64,000 nucleotides of DNA from Oenanthe sinensis (Eukaryota > Streptophyta > Magnoliopsida > Apiales > Apiaceae), in NCBI GenBank assembly GCA_028671895.1, contig CM053800.1, positions 26,061,886 through 26,125,885 on the forward strand, read 5' to 3'. The notes under the pieces are model-generated. The model was given only the letters and a program-made list of their open reading frames with translations. It was not told the origin of the DNA and searched no databases. A program made the translations under genes and the position numbers. This document shows, piece by piece, positions 48,619 to 60,506 of the stretch; the stretch's first letter is position 1; each line of letters opens with the position of its first letter.

Positions 48619-50124
48619 TGTAGGGTTTCGTGACACAAACGCAGCGGAATAAACGCGAAAAATAAATCAAAATAGCGAAACCCTCTGCAGGATCCATGCG
48701 AAAACAAAAGATTTAATTCGGAGATAAATAATAAATACCTTTAGAAGCTTTAACAGTTCATTAATGGAAGATTAATGGAGGTCCAAAGCTTGTTTAATCA
48801 CCATGTATCCCGCTCTCGCGATCTACGCTCTACGGTATCCACACGAACACTTTTCATGAAGGATTGATGTGTACTAGCACCCGAAAACTTCTTCTCTCTC
48901 TATCTTCCTCCTCTCTCAGAGCGGCTAGGGTTTTTGTAAAATCTCTATCTTATTAAATTAGCCCATAAAGAGATTATATAGAGAGAGGAATAAGTTTTCT
49001 AATTATAATCCAATTATAATTAATACTAATCCAAAATTCTAAATTATTTAATTAAGTCTCACTTAATTAATTAATTATTAATTTTGGAATTAGTTTAAGT
49101 AATTCATTTATTCTATTTATATAATTAATTAAGTCATACTTAATTAATATCATAAATAAAATAAATTACTTATTTAATTTAAATTCATAATTTAAATTAT
49201 TTCTCCTTCAAGCGTTCTTTGTGTGTGACCCTGTAGGTTATTATTACGTTGGCAACAATTTTAATATCTAATTAAAATTGTAAACAATGAGCGGCATCTA
49301 GTAATACATCATTGCTACCCAAGTAATAATAATAAATCGGTGATTCGATTAAGCCTTTCGTGAATAATGTTCCTTGTAATATAATCCATTTAATCTTGAT
49401 ATTATAGATTAAACTCAAGGCATGTCTCGTGTCATCCTCTTCATAATTTAATCTTTATTTTCTTGATCGATGAGTAGACTATTAAAATCAAATCAACATT
49501 TGAGCACGGCCGTGCATTTCATAGTCTCACTCAAACAAGAGGCCAATAATATCACTCCTAAAATTAGGAGGATTAAATCTCATCTAGATCATTCATATTT
49601 CTCATACGATTCATAATATACCCAATGTTCACTTTTATCATTACCCGGTCAAAGGTAACTTTTAATGTAATCAAAGTATATTAATTCTCGTGTAGAAATA
49701 TAATGATTTCAGGTCTAAGGATCATTACACCATTATCACAGTGAGAATTACTTATGACACTTACTTAACATGTAGAATCTCACGGCGGTTCATTCGAGTG
49801 CCATGCATTGATACATGCACTTATGTTCTTGACTTTAGTATCCCCATACCTATGACCAATGAGATGTGATCATCTGTCAAGAAACATACTTGTCTTTGTG
49901 CATTATTATTGTCCTTAAATAATAATACTCGACTAGGGAATTTTAGGAATAAGATATTATTCATATAATCTCATTTTTAAGTCACATACTTAAAGATATA
50001 TAATACGTATCAAAATTCCAAGGACATTTATTATGCTTTCAATTTATTACACAGTAAATAAAACATAATAAATAAATAATAATCAATAAAACATAATCCT
50101 TAATAATAAATATTTTCCTTAAAA
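48619..50124 (-). repeat. 3' LTR of element G, truncated at its outer start
   Basis: It matches 55713-57219 almost throughout. The right LTR continues for about 34 more bases to its terminal CA, while this copy switches near 50124 straight into RNase H coding sequence. The U3 start and any polypurine tract are therefore deleted here. Confidence 0.9.
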
Positions 50125-52440
50125 TATTTTCCTTAAAAAGTGTGTCTGCAATATTATTATTAGTATACACTTTACATATATGTACATCTCCTTGATCATT
50201 AATCTCATTAATTAGGTGATATCTCCTAAGTACATGCCCAAACATCCTCCTTGGCTGCTTCACAAGCATCAATATACTCAGGTTCTATTGTAAAATCAAC
50301 AATTGTCTTTGCTGTGAACCATTCCAGCATACAACATCTCAATAAAACACAAAGCCAGACAGAAACATTAAATTATCGTTATCTGTCTAGAAACCAGTAT
50401 CACTGAAACCTCTTACAACTAGCTTCACATCTCCTCCATATAACAAGAATGAATCTTTAGTCCTCTTTAAGTACTTAAGAATATTCTTGACTGTCGTCCA
50501 GTGACCTTCACCTGGATTAGATCGGTATCTACTCATCATGGTTAAAGCATACGAGACATCAGGACAAGTACATATCATTGCATACATTATAAAACCAATT
50601 ACTGACGTATATGGAATTTTACTCATGCAGTCCCTATCATCCAATGATTTAGGACAAATTTTATTTTGAGATCACTATCCCATGAGACATTGGGACATCC
50701 ATTTTAGTCTCTTTGCATTTGAAATCGATGCAAAACTTTGTCAATGTATGTACTCTAAATTAGGCCGATCAATCACCTTGATCTATCTCTATAGATCTCG
50801 ATCCCTAATATATATGTCACATCGCCTAAGTCTTTCATTGAGAAATTATTTCTCAACCCCGTCTTCACAGTCTGTAGAGAAGGAATGTCATTCTCTATTA
50901 GTAATATATCATCAACATATAATACTAGGAATGCCACATGGCTCCCACTAAACTTCTTGTAAACACAAGTTTCATCTTCATTCTGAATAAAGTCAAACTC
51001 TTTTTGACTGTTTCATGAAAACAAATGTTCCATCTCCTCGAGGCCTACTTTAATCCATAAATGGATCGACGCAACTTACATACATTTCCAGCATCCTTTA
51101 GATCAACAAAACCCTTAGGGTGTGTCATGTACACATCCATATCTTCTTCAAGGCTCTCATTTAAGAAAGTAGTTTTGACATCCATTTGCCAGATTTCATA
51201 GTCATAGTAAGCAGCTATAGCAAGCAAAATCCTGATGGACATGACCATAACAACTGGTGAAAAGGTCTCATCATAGTCAATACCATGAATTTTCTTGAAA
51301 CCTTTTGCCACCAATCGTGCCTTATAGGTCTGTACATTAGCATCCATGTCGGTCTTCTTCTTGAAAACCCACTTGCACCCTATAGGTTTTACCCCTTCAG
51401 GTGGATCAACCAAAGTTCATACTTGATTAGTATACATGGATTCCATCTCAGATTTAATGGCATCCAGCCATCTCTTAGAATCTGGAGTGTTTATAGTATC
51501 TAGGTAGGTGAGAGGCTCATCTTCATCCACAAGCATCACATCACCATCTTGAGTCAAGAGAAATCCATATTATCTCTCGGGCTCATGGCGAATCCTACTA
51601 AACCTACGAACACCTGTGTTTCTTGAGCAGTATTATTTTTCTTGTACATTCTACTCAGGTTCCTCCACTGGTTCAACGTTATCATGTGGGTCTCAAACTT
51701 CATTGAGATCTATTATCCTCCCACTGTCTCTCAGCAGTTCGAGCAACAAACACTTTGTTCTCGGAAGGATTATAGAAAGAATAACCCCTTGTTTCAGTTG
51801 GGTATTCCACAAAATTACATTTGTCTGATTTTGGTCCTAGCTTGTGAGAGATTAGATGTTTCACAAACGCTTCACATCCCCAAAATTTTATAAATGACAT
51901 GCTGTGACGTTGCTCAGTCCATATCTCATAAAGAGTCTTTTGAACCAATTTAGTAGGAACACAGTTAAGTGTATGTGGAGCCGTTTCCAGGGTGCAATCC
52001 CATAAACTAATTGGAAGATTCATTGACTCAACATTGATCGCACCATGTCCAACAAGGTGTGATCTCTCCTATCAAAAAAACTTTTCTTTAATATTTTTTA
52101 CTTCATCTTTATAGTCTATGAACTTTTCAAATGATTCGGATTAGTTCTTCAAAAGATACATATATCCGTATCTACTAAAATAATTAGTAAATTTTATGAA
52201 GTTAATAAAATCTACCTTTTGTCATCGTACACATATGACCACATACATCACTATGTATAAGTCATACCCATTCAATGATCCCTTCACCATGTCCGGTAAA
52301 AGGAGCTTTAGTCATTTTACAAAATAAACCAAGATTCGTATCCTTTGGTATGATTCATAATCAAACTTATCCATGAATGCATCCTTATGTATTCTGGAAA
52401 TGCGTTTCTCATTAATATGGCCTCAGCGACAGTGCCAAAG
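50125..52440 (-). pseudogene. pol: Element G pol remains: pre-integrase, integrase, RT, RNase H
   Basis: Reading leftwards: pre-integrase GHINEKRI near 52400-52437 with a stop; integrase remains at 52330-51700 with many stops (NLPISLWDCTLETAPHTLN at its end); RT at 51413-51045 with PIGCKWVFKKKTDMD, YKARLVAKGFKKIHGIDYD and QMDVKTTFLNESLEED; then DRDCMSKIPYTSVIGFIMY at 50640 and RNase H HLINEINDQGDVHICKVY with NNNIAD just before the LTR. A YVDD is not preserved as an open frame. The sequence is of a different copia lineage from E and H. Frameshifts and stops occur throughout. Confidence 0.85.
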
Positions 52441-52759
52441 GTAATATTTGATTTGAGTCACATTAGAACATATAAATTGTTAATTAGATGTGCAACATTA
52501 TAAGGCTCATCATCAAAATAGAATAAACAACTATTGTTATAAAATGAAAAAGCCTTTCTTGTCCAAACAAGAAACTGAAATAATGTCTCTGCCAATTGCA
52601 AGCACGCTATAACAATTATTAAGTTCTAAATTTTCCTTATAGGCCAAAAATTAAGTAACGAGTTTCTCGAACCAGAGCAACTATCTTTACTCCAATTCCA
52701 ACCCGATACCTTAAGCTTGACCCTTATTGATCATCATCTTCCGATCTTCCAATTAAGCA

Positions 52760-53520
52760 TGACAGTTTAATTTCCAGTCTCCCAACTTTCCACAGAAGTG
52801 ACAATCGTCTTCTTTATCAACACCTCATTCAGACTTTAGAGTCTGCTTAAGGGATTGGACTTTGGTTTGACAACGGAACTAGATCAAATCTTCTCGTTGC
52901 CTTTCCATTTTCCTTTCCCTTTTGCATTCCCTATGTTTACCATCAATATAGTAGTAGTTCATGCATTTATCATATTACTTTCAGCAGTTCTCAACATGCT
53001 TAGCAACTCAATGGGTGTTTTACCAATCTTATTCACTTTATTGTTCATAACAAAATAAGAATAATATTTGTCCAGAGATTGTAAGATCAAATCTAACTGT
53101 CTCCAGACCAATCTGGAAACCCAAAATATCAATGGTATTCATTATACCCTATAATCTTTAGAACATGTGGTGTAACCGGGTCTCACTCTCCCTACTTGTA
53201 AGTGTATAGTGCCCTTTCAAATATATCTTGTGCTCAATCGTTTCATAAGCATCTATATGCTTGTATTGCTTCTTAAGCTCAGCACATATATTTGCGAGCA
53301 TGAGACATGAAACATCAGTCGCAACATCAATTTGCTTCCAATAAGCACTATGATTTGCACATGTTACATTCTCAACTTTAAGAGCAGGGGAAGAGATTTG
53401 ACTAATATCGTGGTGCACGAGGACGATCCTCAAGCTCCTATGTCAGTCAAGGAAATATATTCTCGTCAACTTGTCCTTCTCAAGAACTGATCGCATAGAG
53501 AAGTTGTTTGTGTTTATCAT
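52760..53520 (-). pseudogene. gag: Element G gag remains
   Basis: A start at ATG 53520 (MINTNNFSMRSVLEKDKL) opens a copia gag of the kind that begins with an RSVLEKDKLT motif. After a stop it continues with LRIVLVHHDIS and DVSCLMLANICAELKKQYK (53433-53158). Near 52761-52806 a zinc knuckle reads CHFCGKLGDWKLNC, where the usual histidine has become aspartate. Intervening sequence has stops and shifts. Confidence 0.82.
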
Positions 53521-55698
53521 TTGATATCTACAATATTAAAGTGCATAAAATAAACTAGGTTGCAAATTTAATATTAATTATGTTTAAGTGATTATGGTAT
53601 ATCATCATATACCTCCCACTATTTTTATCAAACTAATAGCCCTTACTATTAATTTGGAAAGTATATCCCATAATTCTTTCTAGTGAGCCAAGATCCATAT
53701 TTCGTCATGTCCTAAGTCAACCACTGGAAGTCCTTAGAAAATGATTATTTAGGTAGACAACAGTTGTCAATTATATCATATATAATTCTTGGATAGTTTG
53801 GTGAACAACGATTGATCTTATCTATCTAATAGACTTTTAACCAAACTCTATGCTTCTAAGTTCATAATAGTTGAATATAACCGTTTATTTTCACTTATTA
53901 TGACGAATCAGTTAAGTTAGACCCAATGATACAACGGCCGAATATAACCGTTTATATTCGTCGCATCTCACCACGATAGATAGGAGTCCCCTGCCACTGA
54001 CAGTCCTTCCCCTTATCGATCTAGGATTAGATGAGTGTTCATTCATTGGAAAGCATCCGAGTAAAACTTAATATTTTGTTAAGGGGTTTTAGAAAATTTA
54101 TAACGATCATGATCACATCATAAAGAGATCCTCAATTTTTCCTTGAACCAAATATTTCAAATCGACATCTTAAATTGTTCATTTCCCAGGTAGATGGAGG
54201 ATACCAATGGTCACACTTAAAACCCATCAGCCTTACGAATACGCATATCCGCTTTTATCAGAAAATCCCAATTATAGATATCAAAAATCCATATTTAATT
54301 CCGTGTTTTAAAAATCCATATTTCATAAACACAAGAATCTCATGATCGTTTGTTAATTTTAAAATCTTGAATCGTTACAGATTTTATCTTGTTTAAGCAA
54401 ACATGGCATGGGTGTCGTATCTAATACATACATGATTAATCAATATTAAGCCTGCATCTCAATTATATCTACGCATATATACCAATACATGCAATCATAT
54501 ACATATATGTAATGTGCGTAAATTAAACGTGTTTGGTTATGGCCCCATCCTATATGATATTTCCAAGCTAATGGAAATATCAAGGTCAGTCTATGGTGGT
54601 TTTAAAAATACTATCTATTACATGTCTTCTTTCTTCATTGCTCCATCATCCCCTTTTGGATCGCCTCCTTACTTGCAAGTCTTCATTGATAATTACATTG
54701 AATAATAAAAAATAAAACTATTCTAATGAAATTACAAGAAGAACTCGAGTTACATTCGAGATAATTAAATTACAATGAATAAACGACATGCAAGTCGTAT
54801 TTAGAAACCAAAACCATAAATCAAAACCACTATCCTATGGGTCTTTAGGCCATAACCATCCACCATGCTATCATATAACACATATAATATATCTCATATT
54901 ATATAATCATATCATATAATCATATATAACAAATTTCAAAATTTCAGAAAATTAAAAACAGATTTCTGAAGACAATAAATCGCTATTTCGAGGCCCTTAA
55001 CGACGTCAAACGCCTTACAGACCCGTCGGTGATAGCTTGGCTATCAGTTTTGTTCATTGGCCCGATTCCAGTCAGAAAACACATATCGTTTACGAAAATC
55101 AGATACAGCAGTCAGATTTCTCCAAATCTGACGGTGTTTCAGAAATCGTATCATATACAATTCTCATAACAAGAACAAGCATATATCATATATACATACA
55201 CAGAGATACATACAATCATCATATGATTATACATTACATGAATATCATATATTCATAATATATACATACATATACTCAAAATTTTAGAAAATCAAATAAT
55301 TTTCGGAAAATCATAAATTACCGTTTTGGAGGCTGTAACGACATCTAATGGCTTACAGACGCAGAGCTGAATATGTCAGTATTGCTCAGTGACCCGATTA
55401 CAGTCAGAAAACACATATCGTTTGCGAAAATCGGACAACGGACACAGATTTCAGAAAATCAACGGCAGCCGTTTCAGAATTCGTGTCGAATACGATTCCC
55501 ATAATAAGAACAAACATGTATCATATACATACATCAATACACATAATCATCACATGATTATATATCATAAAATATCATATATTCATAATATATATAAACA
55601 TATACATATTGTATCAATATAAAATCATGATAGATCGCATACATGCTTATATATCAAAAACTGTTAAGCACATAACCAAATTAAAACGTTTCGCAAGT
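53521..55698 (-). other. G leader, with a duplicated block
   Basis: About 2.2 kb between primer-binding site and gag, longer than usual for copia leaders, with no coding frame I recognise. The part 54936-55600 holds two diverged copies of a block of about 320 bp. A run of AT-rich ATATCATAT repeats ends each copy. Confidence 0.65.
54936..55600. repeat. Diverged ~320-bp tandem duplication in the G leader
   Basis: Copy one at about 54936-55275 and copy two at about 55276-55600 share landmarks in order: TTTCAGAAAAT-type start, a GCCTTACAGAC or GGCTTACAGAC site, CCCGATT.CAGTCAGAAA, ACACATATCGTTT, and ATATCATATATTCATAATAT at the end. Identity looks like three quarters. Confidence 0.75.
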
Positions 55699-55699
55699 A

Positions 55700-55711
55700 G
55701 CTCTGATGCCA
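55700..55711 (-). other. Primer-binding site of G
   Basis: GCTCTGATGCCA on the plus strand is TGGCATCAGAGC on the element strand, one base from the initiator tRNA-Met match, beside the LTR. Confidence 0.88.
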
Positions 55712-55712
55712 T

Positions 55713-57253
55713 TGTAGGGTTTCGTGACACAAACGCAGCGGAATAAACGTGAAAAATAAATCAAAATAGCGAAACCCTCCGCAGGATCCATGCGAAAACA
55801 AAAGATTTAATTCGGAGATAAAGAATAAATACCTTTAGAAGCTTTAACAGTTCATTAATGGAAGATTAATGGAGGTCCAAAGCTTGTTTAATCACCACGT
55901 ATCCCGCTCTCGCGATCTACGCTCTACGGTATCCACACGAACACTTTTCATGAAGGATTGATGTGTACTAGCACCCGAAAACTTCTTCTCTCTCTATCTT
56001 CCTCCTCTCTCAGAGCGGTTAGGGTTTTTGTAAAATCTCTATCTTATTAAATTAGCCCATAAAGAGATTATATAGAGAGGAATAAGTTTTCTAATTATAA
56101 TCCAATTATAATTAATACTAATCCAAAATTCTAAATTATTTAATTAAGTCTCACTTAATTAATTAATTATTAATTTTGGAATTAGTTTAAGTAATTCATT
56201 TATTCTATTTATATAATTAATTAAGTCATACTTAATTAATATCATAAATAAAATAAATTACTTATTTAATTTAAATTCATAATTTAAATTATTTCTCCTT
56301 CAAGCGTTCTTTGTGTGTGACCCTGTAGGTTATTATTACGTTGGCAACAATTTTAATATCTAATTAAAATTGTAAACAATGAGCGGCATCTAGTAATACA
56401 TCATTGCTACCCAAGTAATAATAATAAATCGGTGATTCGATTAAGCCTTTCGTGAATAATGTTCCATGTAATATAATCCCTTTAATCTTGATATTATAGA
56501 TTAAACTCAAGGCATGTCTCGTGTCATCCTCTTCATAATTTAATCTTTATTTTCTTGATCGATGAGTAGACTATTAAAATCAAATCAACATTTGAGCACG
56601 GCCGTGCATTTCATAGTCTCACTCAAACAAGAGGCCAATAATATCACTCCTAAAATTAGGAGGATTAAATCCCATCTAGATCATTCATATTTCTCATACG
56701 ATTCATAATATACCCAAGGTCCACTTTTATCATTACCTGGTCAAAGGTAACTTTTAATGTAATCAAAGTATATTAATTCTCGTATAGAAATATAATGATT
56801 TCAGGTCTAAGGATCATTACACCATTATCACAGTGAGAATTACTTATGACACTTACTTAACATGTAGAATATCATGGCGGGTCATTCCAGTGCCATGCAT
56901 TGATACATGCACTTATGTTCTTGACTTTAGTATCCCCATACCTATGACCAATGAGATGTGGTCATCTATCAAGAAACATACTAGTCTTTGTGCATTATTA
57001 TTGTCCTTAAATAATAATACTCGACTAGGGAATTTTAGGAATAAGATACTATTCATATAATCTCATTTTTAAGTCACATACTTAAAGATATATAATACGT
57101 ATCAAAATTCCAAGGACATTTATTATGCTTTCAATTTATTACGCAGTAAATAAAACATAATAAATAAATAATAATCAATAAAACATAATCCTTAATAATA
57201 AATATTTTCCTTAAAATATAAAAAGTATTGTCTCCAGAGCACAATTACTAACA
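55713..57253 (-). repeat. 5' LTR of element G
   Basis: A complete 1541-bp LTR from TGTAGGGTTTCGTGACAC to CAATTACTAACA on the plus strand, followed by the duplicated tagtc. Small open frames inside it recur in the other LTR and are not genes. Confidence 0.93.
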
Positions 57254-57270
57254 TAGTCATATGCCTTTTA
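57254..57270 (-). repeat. Outer end of the E 5' LTR
   Basis: TAGTCATATGCCTTTTA completes the LTR broken by G. The intact copy at 22731 ends ATGCCTTTCA, so one base of the terminal dinucleotide has changed. The target duplication tttat of E follows. Confidence 0.9.
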
Positions 57271-57780
57271 TTTATTAAAAACAAACCATCAGACAAGTAA
57301 CCTTTGCCAAAAAATACACCAGTATGTGTAATAACTACTTTATTACACTTCAAAAAAGTTCGAAATCATTTTTAACTAAACAGCTTCCACTTATTATATT
57401 TCTACGAATGTCAGGAACATGATGCACTCTAGTAAGGGATAGAACACGCCTAGAAGCAAACTTCAGGTCCACATTTCCTACTCTAAGTACTTGAGCAACA
57501 CTAGCATTCCCCATCGTCACTGTCATTCCTTGAATCTGTTGATAAGATACAAACAGAGTAATATCAGTACAAATATGTACATTAGCTCCAGTATCAATCA
57601 ACCATTCATTTGACAGATAAGTGGAAAGTAGTGTAGGGTTGTAGGTAACATACCCGTCATTAGTTTCAGAAGCAACAGCCTAACCAACAACCATGTTAAC
57701 AACAGGCCCACCAGTGGTTGCAAGCACAGTATTAGTTTGTGCTACCACATTAGGTTTCTTCGCTTTCTTAGTAGGACAGT
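57271..57780 (-). pseudogene. pol: Element F protease
   Basis: The minus strand shows the copia aspartic protease with EWLIDTGANVHICTD, then VTMGNASVAQVL and RRNIISGSCLVKNDFELF. A one-base shift near 57350 follows, after which GVFFGKGYLSDGLF runs to the E insertion. The next codons are at 21433 and continue without loss. The active-site triplet here is DTG rather than the DSG of the Sirevirus-like elements. A stop lies near 57680. Confidence 0.87.
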
Positions 57781-58663
57781 CCTTGCTCTAGTGATCAACC
57801 TTTCCACAAGACCAACATGGTTTGTTTGCCTTTGGTTTCTTAGCCTTGTTCTTGTCAGTTTTAGGTTTGTTATTCTCCTTCTTAGTGACAAACTTTCTTT
57901 TATGTCCAACAGTTACTACATTCACCTTCAAACTCCCATGTTCAGCAGGCATCACATGTCCCTGTTTGGACTTGTGTTTCTCCTGCACCGAGATGTCCAA
58001 CATCAAGTAAGTCCAGGTGATCTCTCCTTTCTGTCTTTTCAGGGAGAGAGCAAACTCTGCCCAAGACTTTGGGAGCTTTTCAATCACCGACATAACCTTA
58101 AACTTCTCAGGAAGGTCCATTCTAGACTCCTTCAAAGCATGTAGAAACAGCTCAAACTCATGCACTTGCTCTGTCATGGATTTAGTATCCACCAGTTTAA
58201 AATCAAGGAACCTTGCCACACTATACTTTTCCAGACCCTGAGAGTCAGTATTGTGGGTTTGGTCCAGCTTCTCCCATAAGAGCTTAGCAGTGAAGGCATC
58301 TGATGAATAAACATCGAACAGAGTGTTCGCTAAAGCTGCCAAAATAACAACCCTTGCCACTCCATCCTTTCCAGCCCACAAAGCATAGACCTTAACAGAG
58401 TCAGCCTGCTCTTGATTCACAACAGGAGGATCATACTGCATCACCGGTCATAGACCCTTAACCGTTAACCACAACTTCATCTTTTTCTGCCAACGAGAAA
58501 AGCCAGCCCTACCGCTGAACTTATCGGGCATACCAGACAGATCAATAGGTTGTGGGAAACGGTACGTAGCCAAATCAATGGCAGTAGCAGTAACCCCAGA
58601 CCCAGAACTAATAGCACCAATAACAGGAGTTTCAATTTCGTTAACCATCTTGTTAATTAACAA
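57781..58663 (-). pseudogene. gag: Element F gag
   Basis: ATG at 58663 begins a copia gag: MLINKMVNEIETPV, FPQPIDLSGMPDKFSGRAGF, then a stop near 58447. It continues with LWEKLDQTHNTDSQGLEKY, EQVHEFELFLHALKESRMD and the basic region before the zinc knuckle CWSCGKVDH followed by a stop and SKDC. Two nonsense changes are the only obvious damage, so it is less decayed than G. The capsid-type domain is of the UBN2/retrotran_gag kind, of a different lineage from E, H and B. Confidence 0.87.
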
Positions 58664-58692
58664 TATATAACACAGATTAATCTCTTCAAGAT

Positions 58693-59700
58693 TGTTGGAT
58701 TGTAATTAAAAAACTACACACAACAATGGGGCAGTTATATAAATAATTTAACAAGAACAGGCAGATTAAACCAATTAACAAAACAAAATACGAAGGCAAA
58801 ACAAGATATATAAATTTGTAACTGTAAGGACAAGAGAAAAGATAGAATACATAGCTCTAACAAAAGCTTTAAACATACACTGATAGAACCAAAACAACTG
58901 CTGAGTTGCCAAGCCTTGCTAGAAGTCTTGACTATTCTTGAAAAGATTATTGCCCCACTACGCTATGTTGGGTTGCAGCAATATCACTTCCAGGATAAAA
59001 TAGCACAGAGTATTTCATCCACAGATATGTAGCACTCAACAGCGACCTGCACCTCAGTTCGCCTAGAAAACCTTATGCAAATATCTGTATAAGTGTGGAA
59101 GACACATAGTATGACTGCTAGGGTTTTCTCAAAATTGTGTCAAAATTCTACTCTATCTCCAACGTTTTTATGTATATATAATACAATAAAATATAACAGC
59201 AGATAAAACATTAATTAAAATAATTATTCTGACTTAAAAAGCATTTAATAGAATATTTATCAGAATTAGTAACAGTTACCAGAATTTACTGTCAAACACT
59301 GACAGTAACTTTCATCAGAGTTTACTGTCAAACACTGATACAACTTTCCATCAGAGTTTAATAAACTCTGACCCAGCCTTTCATCAGAGTTTAATGTTAA
59401 ACTCTGATGAGGTCATCAGAGTTTAACAATGAGGTAGTCCATCAGAGTTTACGGATAAACTCTGACCCAGCTCATGACAGTAATTTTGCATAGTTCCTGA
59501 CAGTAAGTTTTTCTCCGACAGTAACTTTTTATGACAGCACCTTTGCTCCTTGACAACAACTTTTCATAATTCCTGACAACACCTTTTATGTTGACAGTAA
59601 CTTTTTACACTTATGATGACAGTAAGTTTTTGAACACTTATGCTGACAGTAAGTTTTTGATTCAATATCCATATTAAAATAATATTTAAAGTCATAATTA
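58693..59700 (-). repeat. Probable 5' LTR of element F (right limit not determined)
   Basis: Upstream of F gag the minus-strand sequence has a TATA-like TATTATATATAC near 59168-59180 and ends in AATCCAACA at 58693, as an LTR would. The following bases do not match the tRNA-Met primer site used by the other elements, and the partner LTR is not in the window, so the limits are a guess. It contains the palindrome cluster at 59351-59465 and a series of GACAGTAACTTTT-type repeats at 59300-59660. Confidence 0.4.
59351..59465. repeat. Three palindromes of TCAGAGTTTA type
   Basis: Inverted repeats TCAGAGTTTA/TAAACTCTGA occur at 59351-59371 (one-base centre), 59381-59410 (14-bp arms around TG) and 59442-59465 (10-bp arms around CGGA). 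Single CAGAGTTTA or CAGAGTTTAC copies lie at about 59315, 59284 and 59418. The motif also occurs in the D LTR. Confidence 0.85.
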
Positions 59701-59724
59701 AATTAATTAATCATGTAATAAAAC

Positions 59725-59880
59725 TCCTCGCCCAGGTCACCTCGCGTACGCGAGACACCGAGACATTCGCCCAAATCGCCCTTCGACCCGACCCGACCCG
59801 AGTCGTGGCGTGGCGTGGCATGGTGTGGCGTGGCGAGGCTGCAACAGCGCGCGCGTGTGTGTACGCGAGGGCACACTAGT
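59725..59880. other. GC-rich, CpG-dense island with short tandem repeats
   Basis: In otherwise AT-rich DNA this 150-bp stretch is GC-rich. It holds CGACC repeats (59786-59806), GGCGTGTGGCGTGG-type repeats (59805-59845) and alternating GCGCGCGTGTGTGT (59848-59862). No coding frame is supported. It could be part of the F LTR or older host sequence. Confidence 0.6.
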
Positions 59881-60506
59881 ACACCATGCACACTTACATG
59901 CCTTAGTAGTTGACACTACTCTTGCACATCCATGCATATAAAGCACCAATACCCATATTACATATTCAATGTGGGACAAACTCTTTAAACCCATTTCAAA
60001 CTAGCAACTTCTTCTCAATTTATTTATGGATTACACTAAGAAAATGTCTTAGATCCAAATATGAAAGTTTAAGTCCTCATAGCAAGGAACAACTTCCAAT
60101 CGTTAGTTTCCGGAAATTACATCAAGAACATATATAAAATATGTCTCAAACTTTTCATTTTCTAATAGAACCTAGGTCGCATCTATGTGCTACCATTTAG
60201 AGGATATCTAAAATTTGAGACACTCCAACCATGATTTTGCTTAGCAAAAAATATAGATGATAATATTTGATCTTCTATATTTATTGGATATGTAAAATTT
60301 TTAGATATAATTTTACATAACTATAATTTTAGATGATAATTCCATTGGAGTACACACACTACCTATTAGCTAAAATTTTAGATACATGTTATAACTAATC
60401 ATTTTAGCTAACAATTTTAGATATCACCCCCTTGAGATGCTCTTATAAAATAAAAAAAGGTTTTCATTTAACAAATTATGGTTACATTAATCAGACAAGC
60501 ATATGT
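59881..60506. other. Intergenic stretch, nothing recognised
   Basis: No gene or LTR boundary is visible. The end CCCTTGAGATGCTCTTA at about 60428-60445 resembles the edge of small plant transposon relics, and TAAAATTTTAGATA-like motifs recur at 60290-60425, but no terminal inverted repeat pair or target duplication could be found. Confidence 0.5.

Larger units (their letters stand above)
48619..57253 (-). mobile_element. Element G: copia element with 1.5-kb LTRs, inserted in the E 5' LTR
   Basis: G is bounded by TGTAGGGTTTCG on the left and TTACTAACA on the right, with target duplication tagtc at 48614-48618 and 57254-57258. Its primer-binding site lies left of the right LTR, so it reads on the minus strand. 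The 5' LTR is 55713-57253; the 3' LTR is 48619 to about 50124 and lacks the outer ~40-50 bp. The interior (about 5.6 kb) holds leader, gag and pol remains, all degenerate. The two LTRs differ at roughly twenty positions, so G is younger than E and H but older than C. Confidence 0.93.
21434..57270 (-). mobile_element. Element E: Sirevirus-like copia element with env-like gene, twice interrupted
   Basis: E inserted in F with target duplication tttat at 21429-21433 and 57271-57275. Reading on the minus strand: 5' LTR (57254-57270 plus 48618-47308, split by G), primer-binding site, gag 47097-44675, pol 44643-43197, interruption by H, rest of pol 29446-27607, spacer, env-like gene 26503-22945, polypurine tract, 3' LTR 22731-21434. 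Without the insertions it is about 13.4 kb. It has the Sirevirus layout: long LTRs, gag and pol separated by a stop, and an extra gene before the 3' LTR. Every gene carries disruptions. Confidence 0.93.

Noticed and set aside
57737..58144. 135-codon plus-strand frame
   Set aside because: Antisense of F gag.
59737..59994. Open frames over the GC-rich island
   Set aside because: Low-complexity, overlapping frames with no domain; explained by lack of AT-rich stop codons there.
60200..60445. Possible MITE with GAGATGCTC-type end
   Set aside because: Only one end resembles a known terminal motif; no inverted partner or target duplication found.
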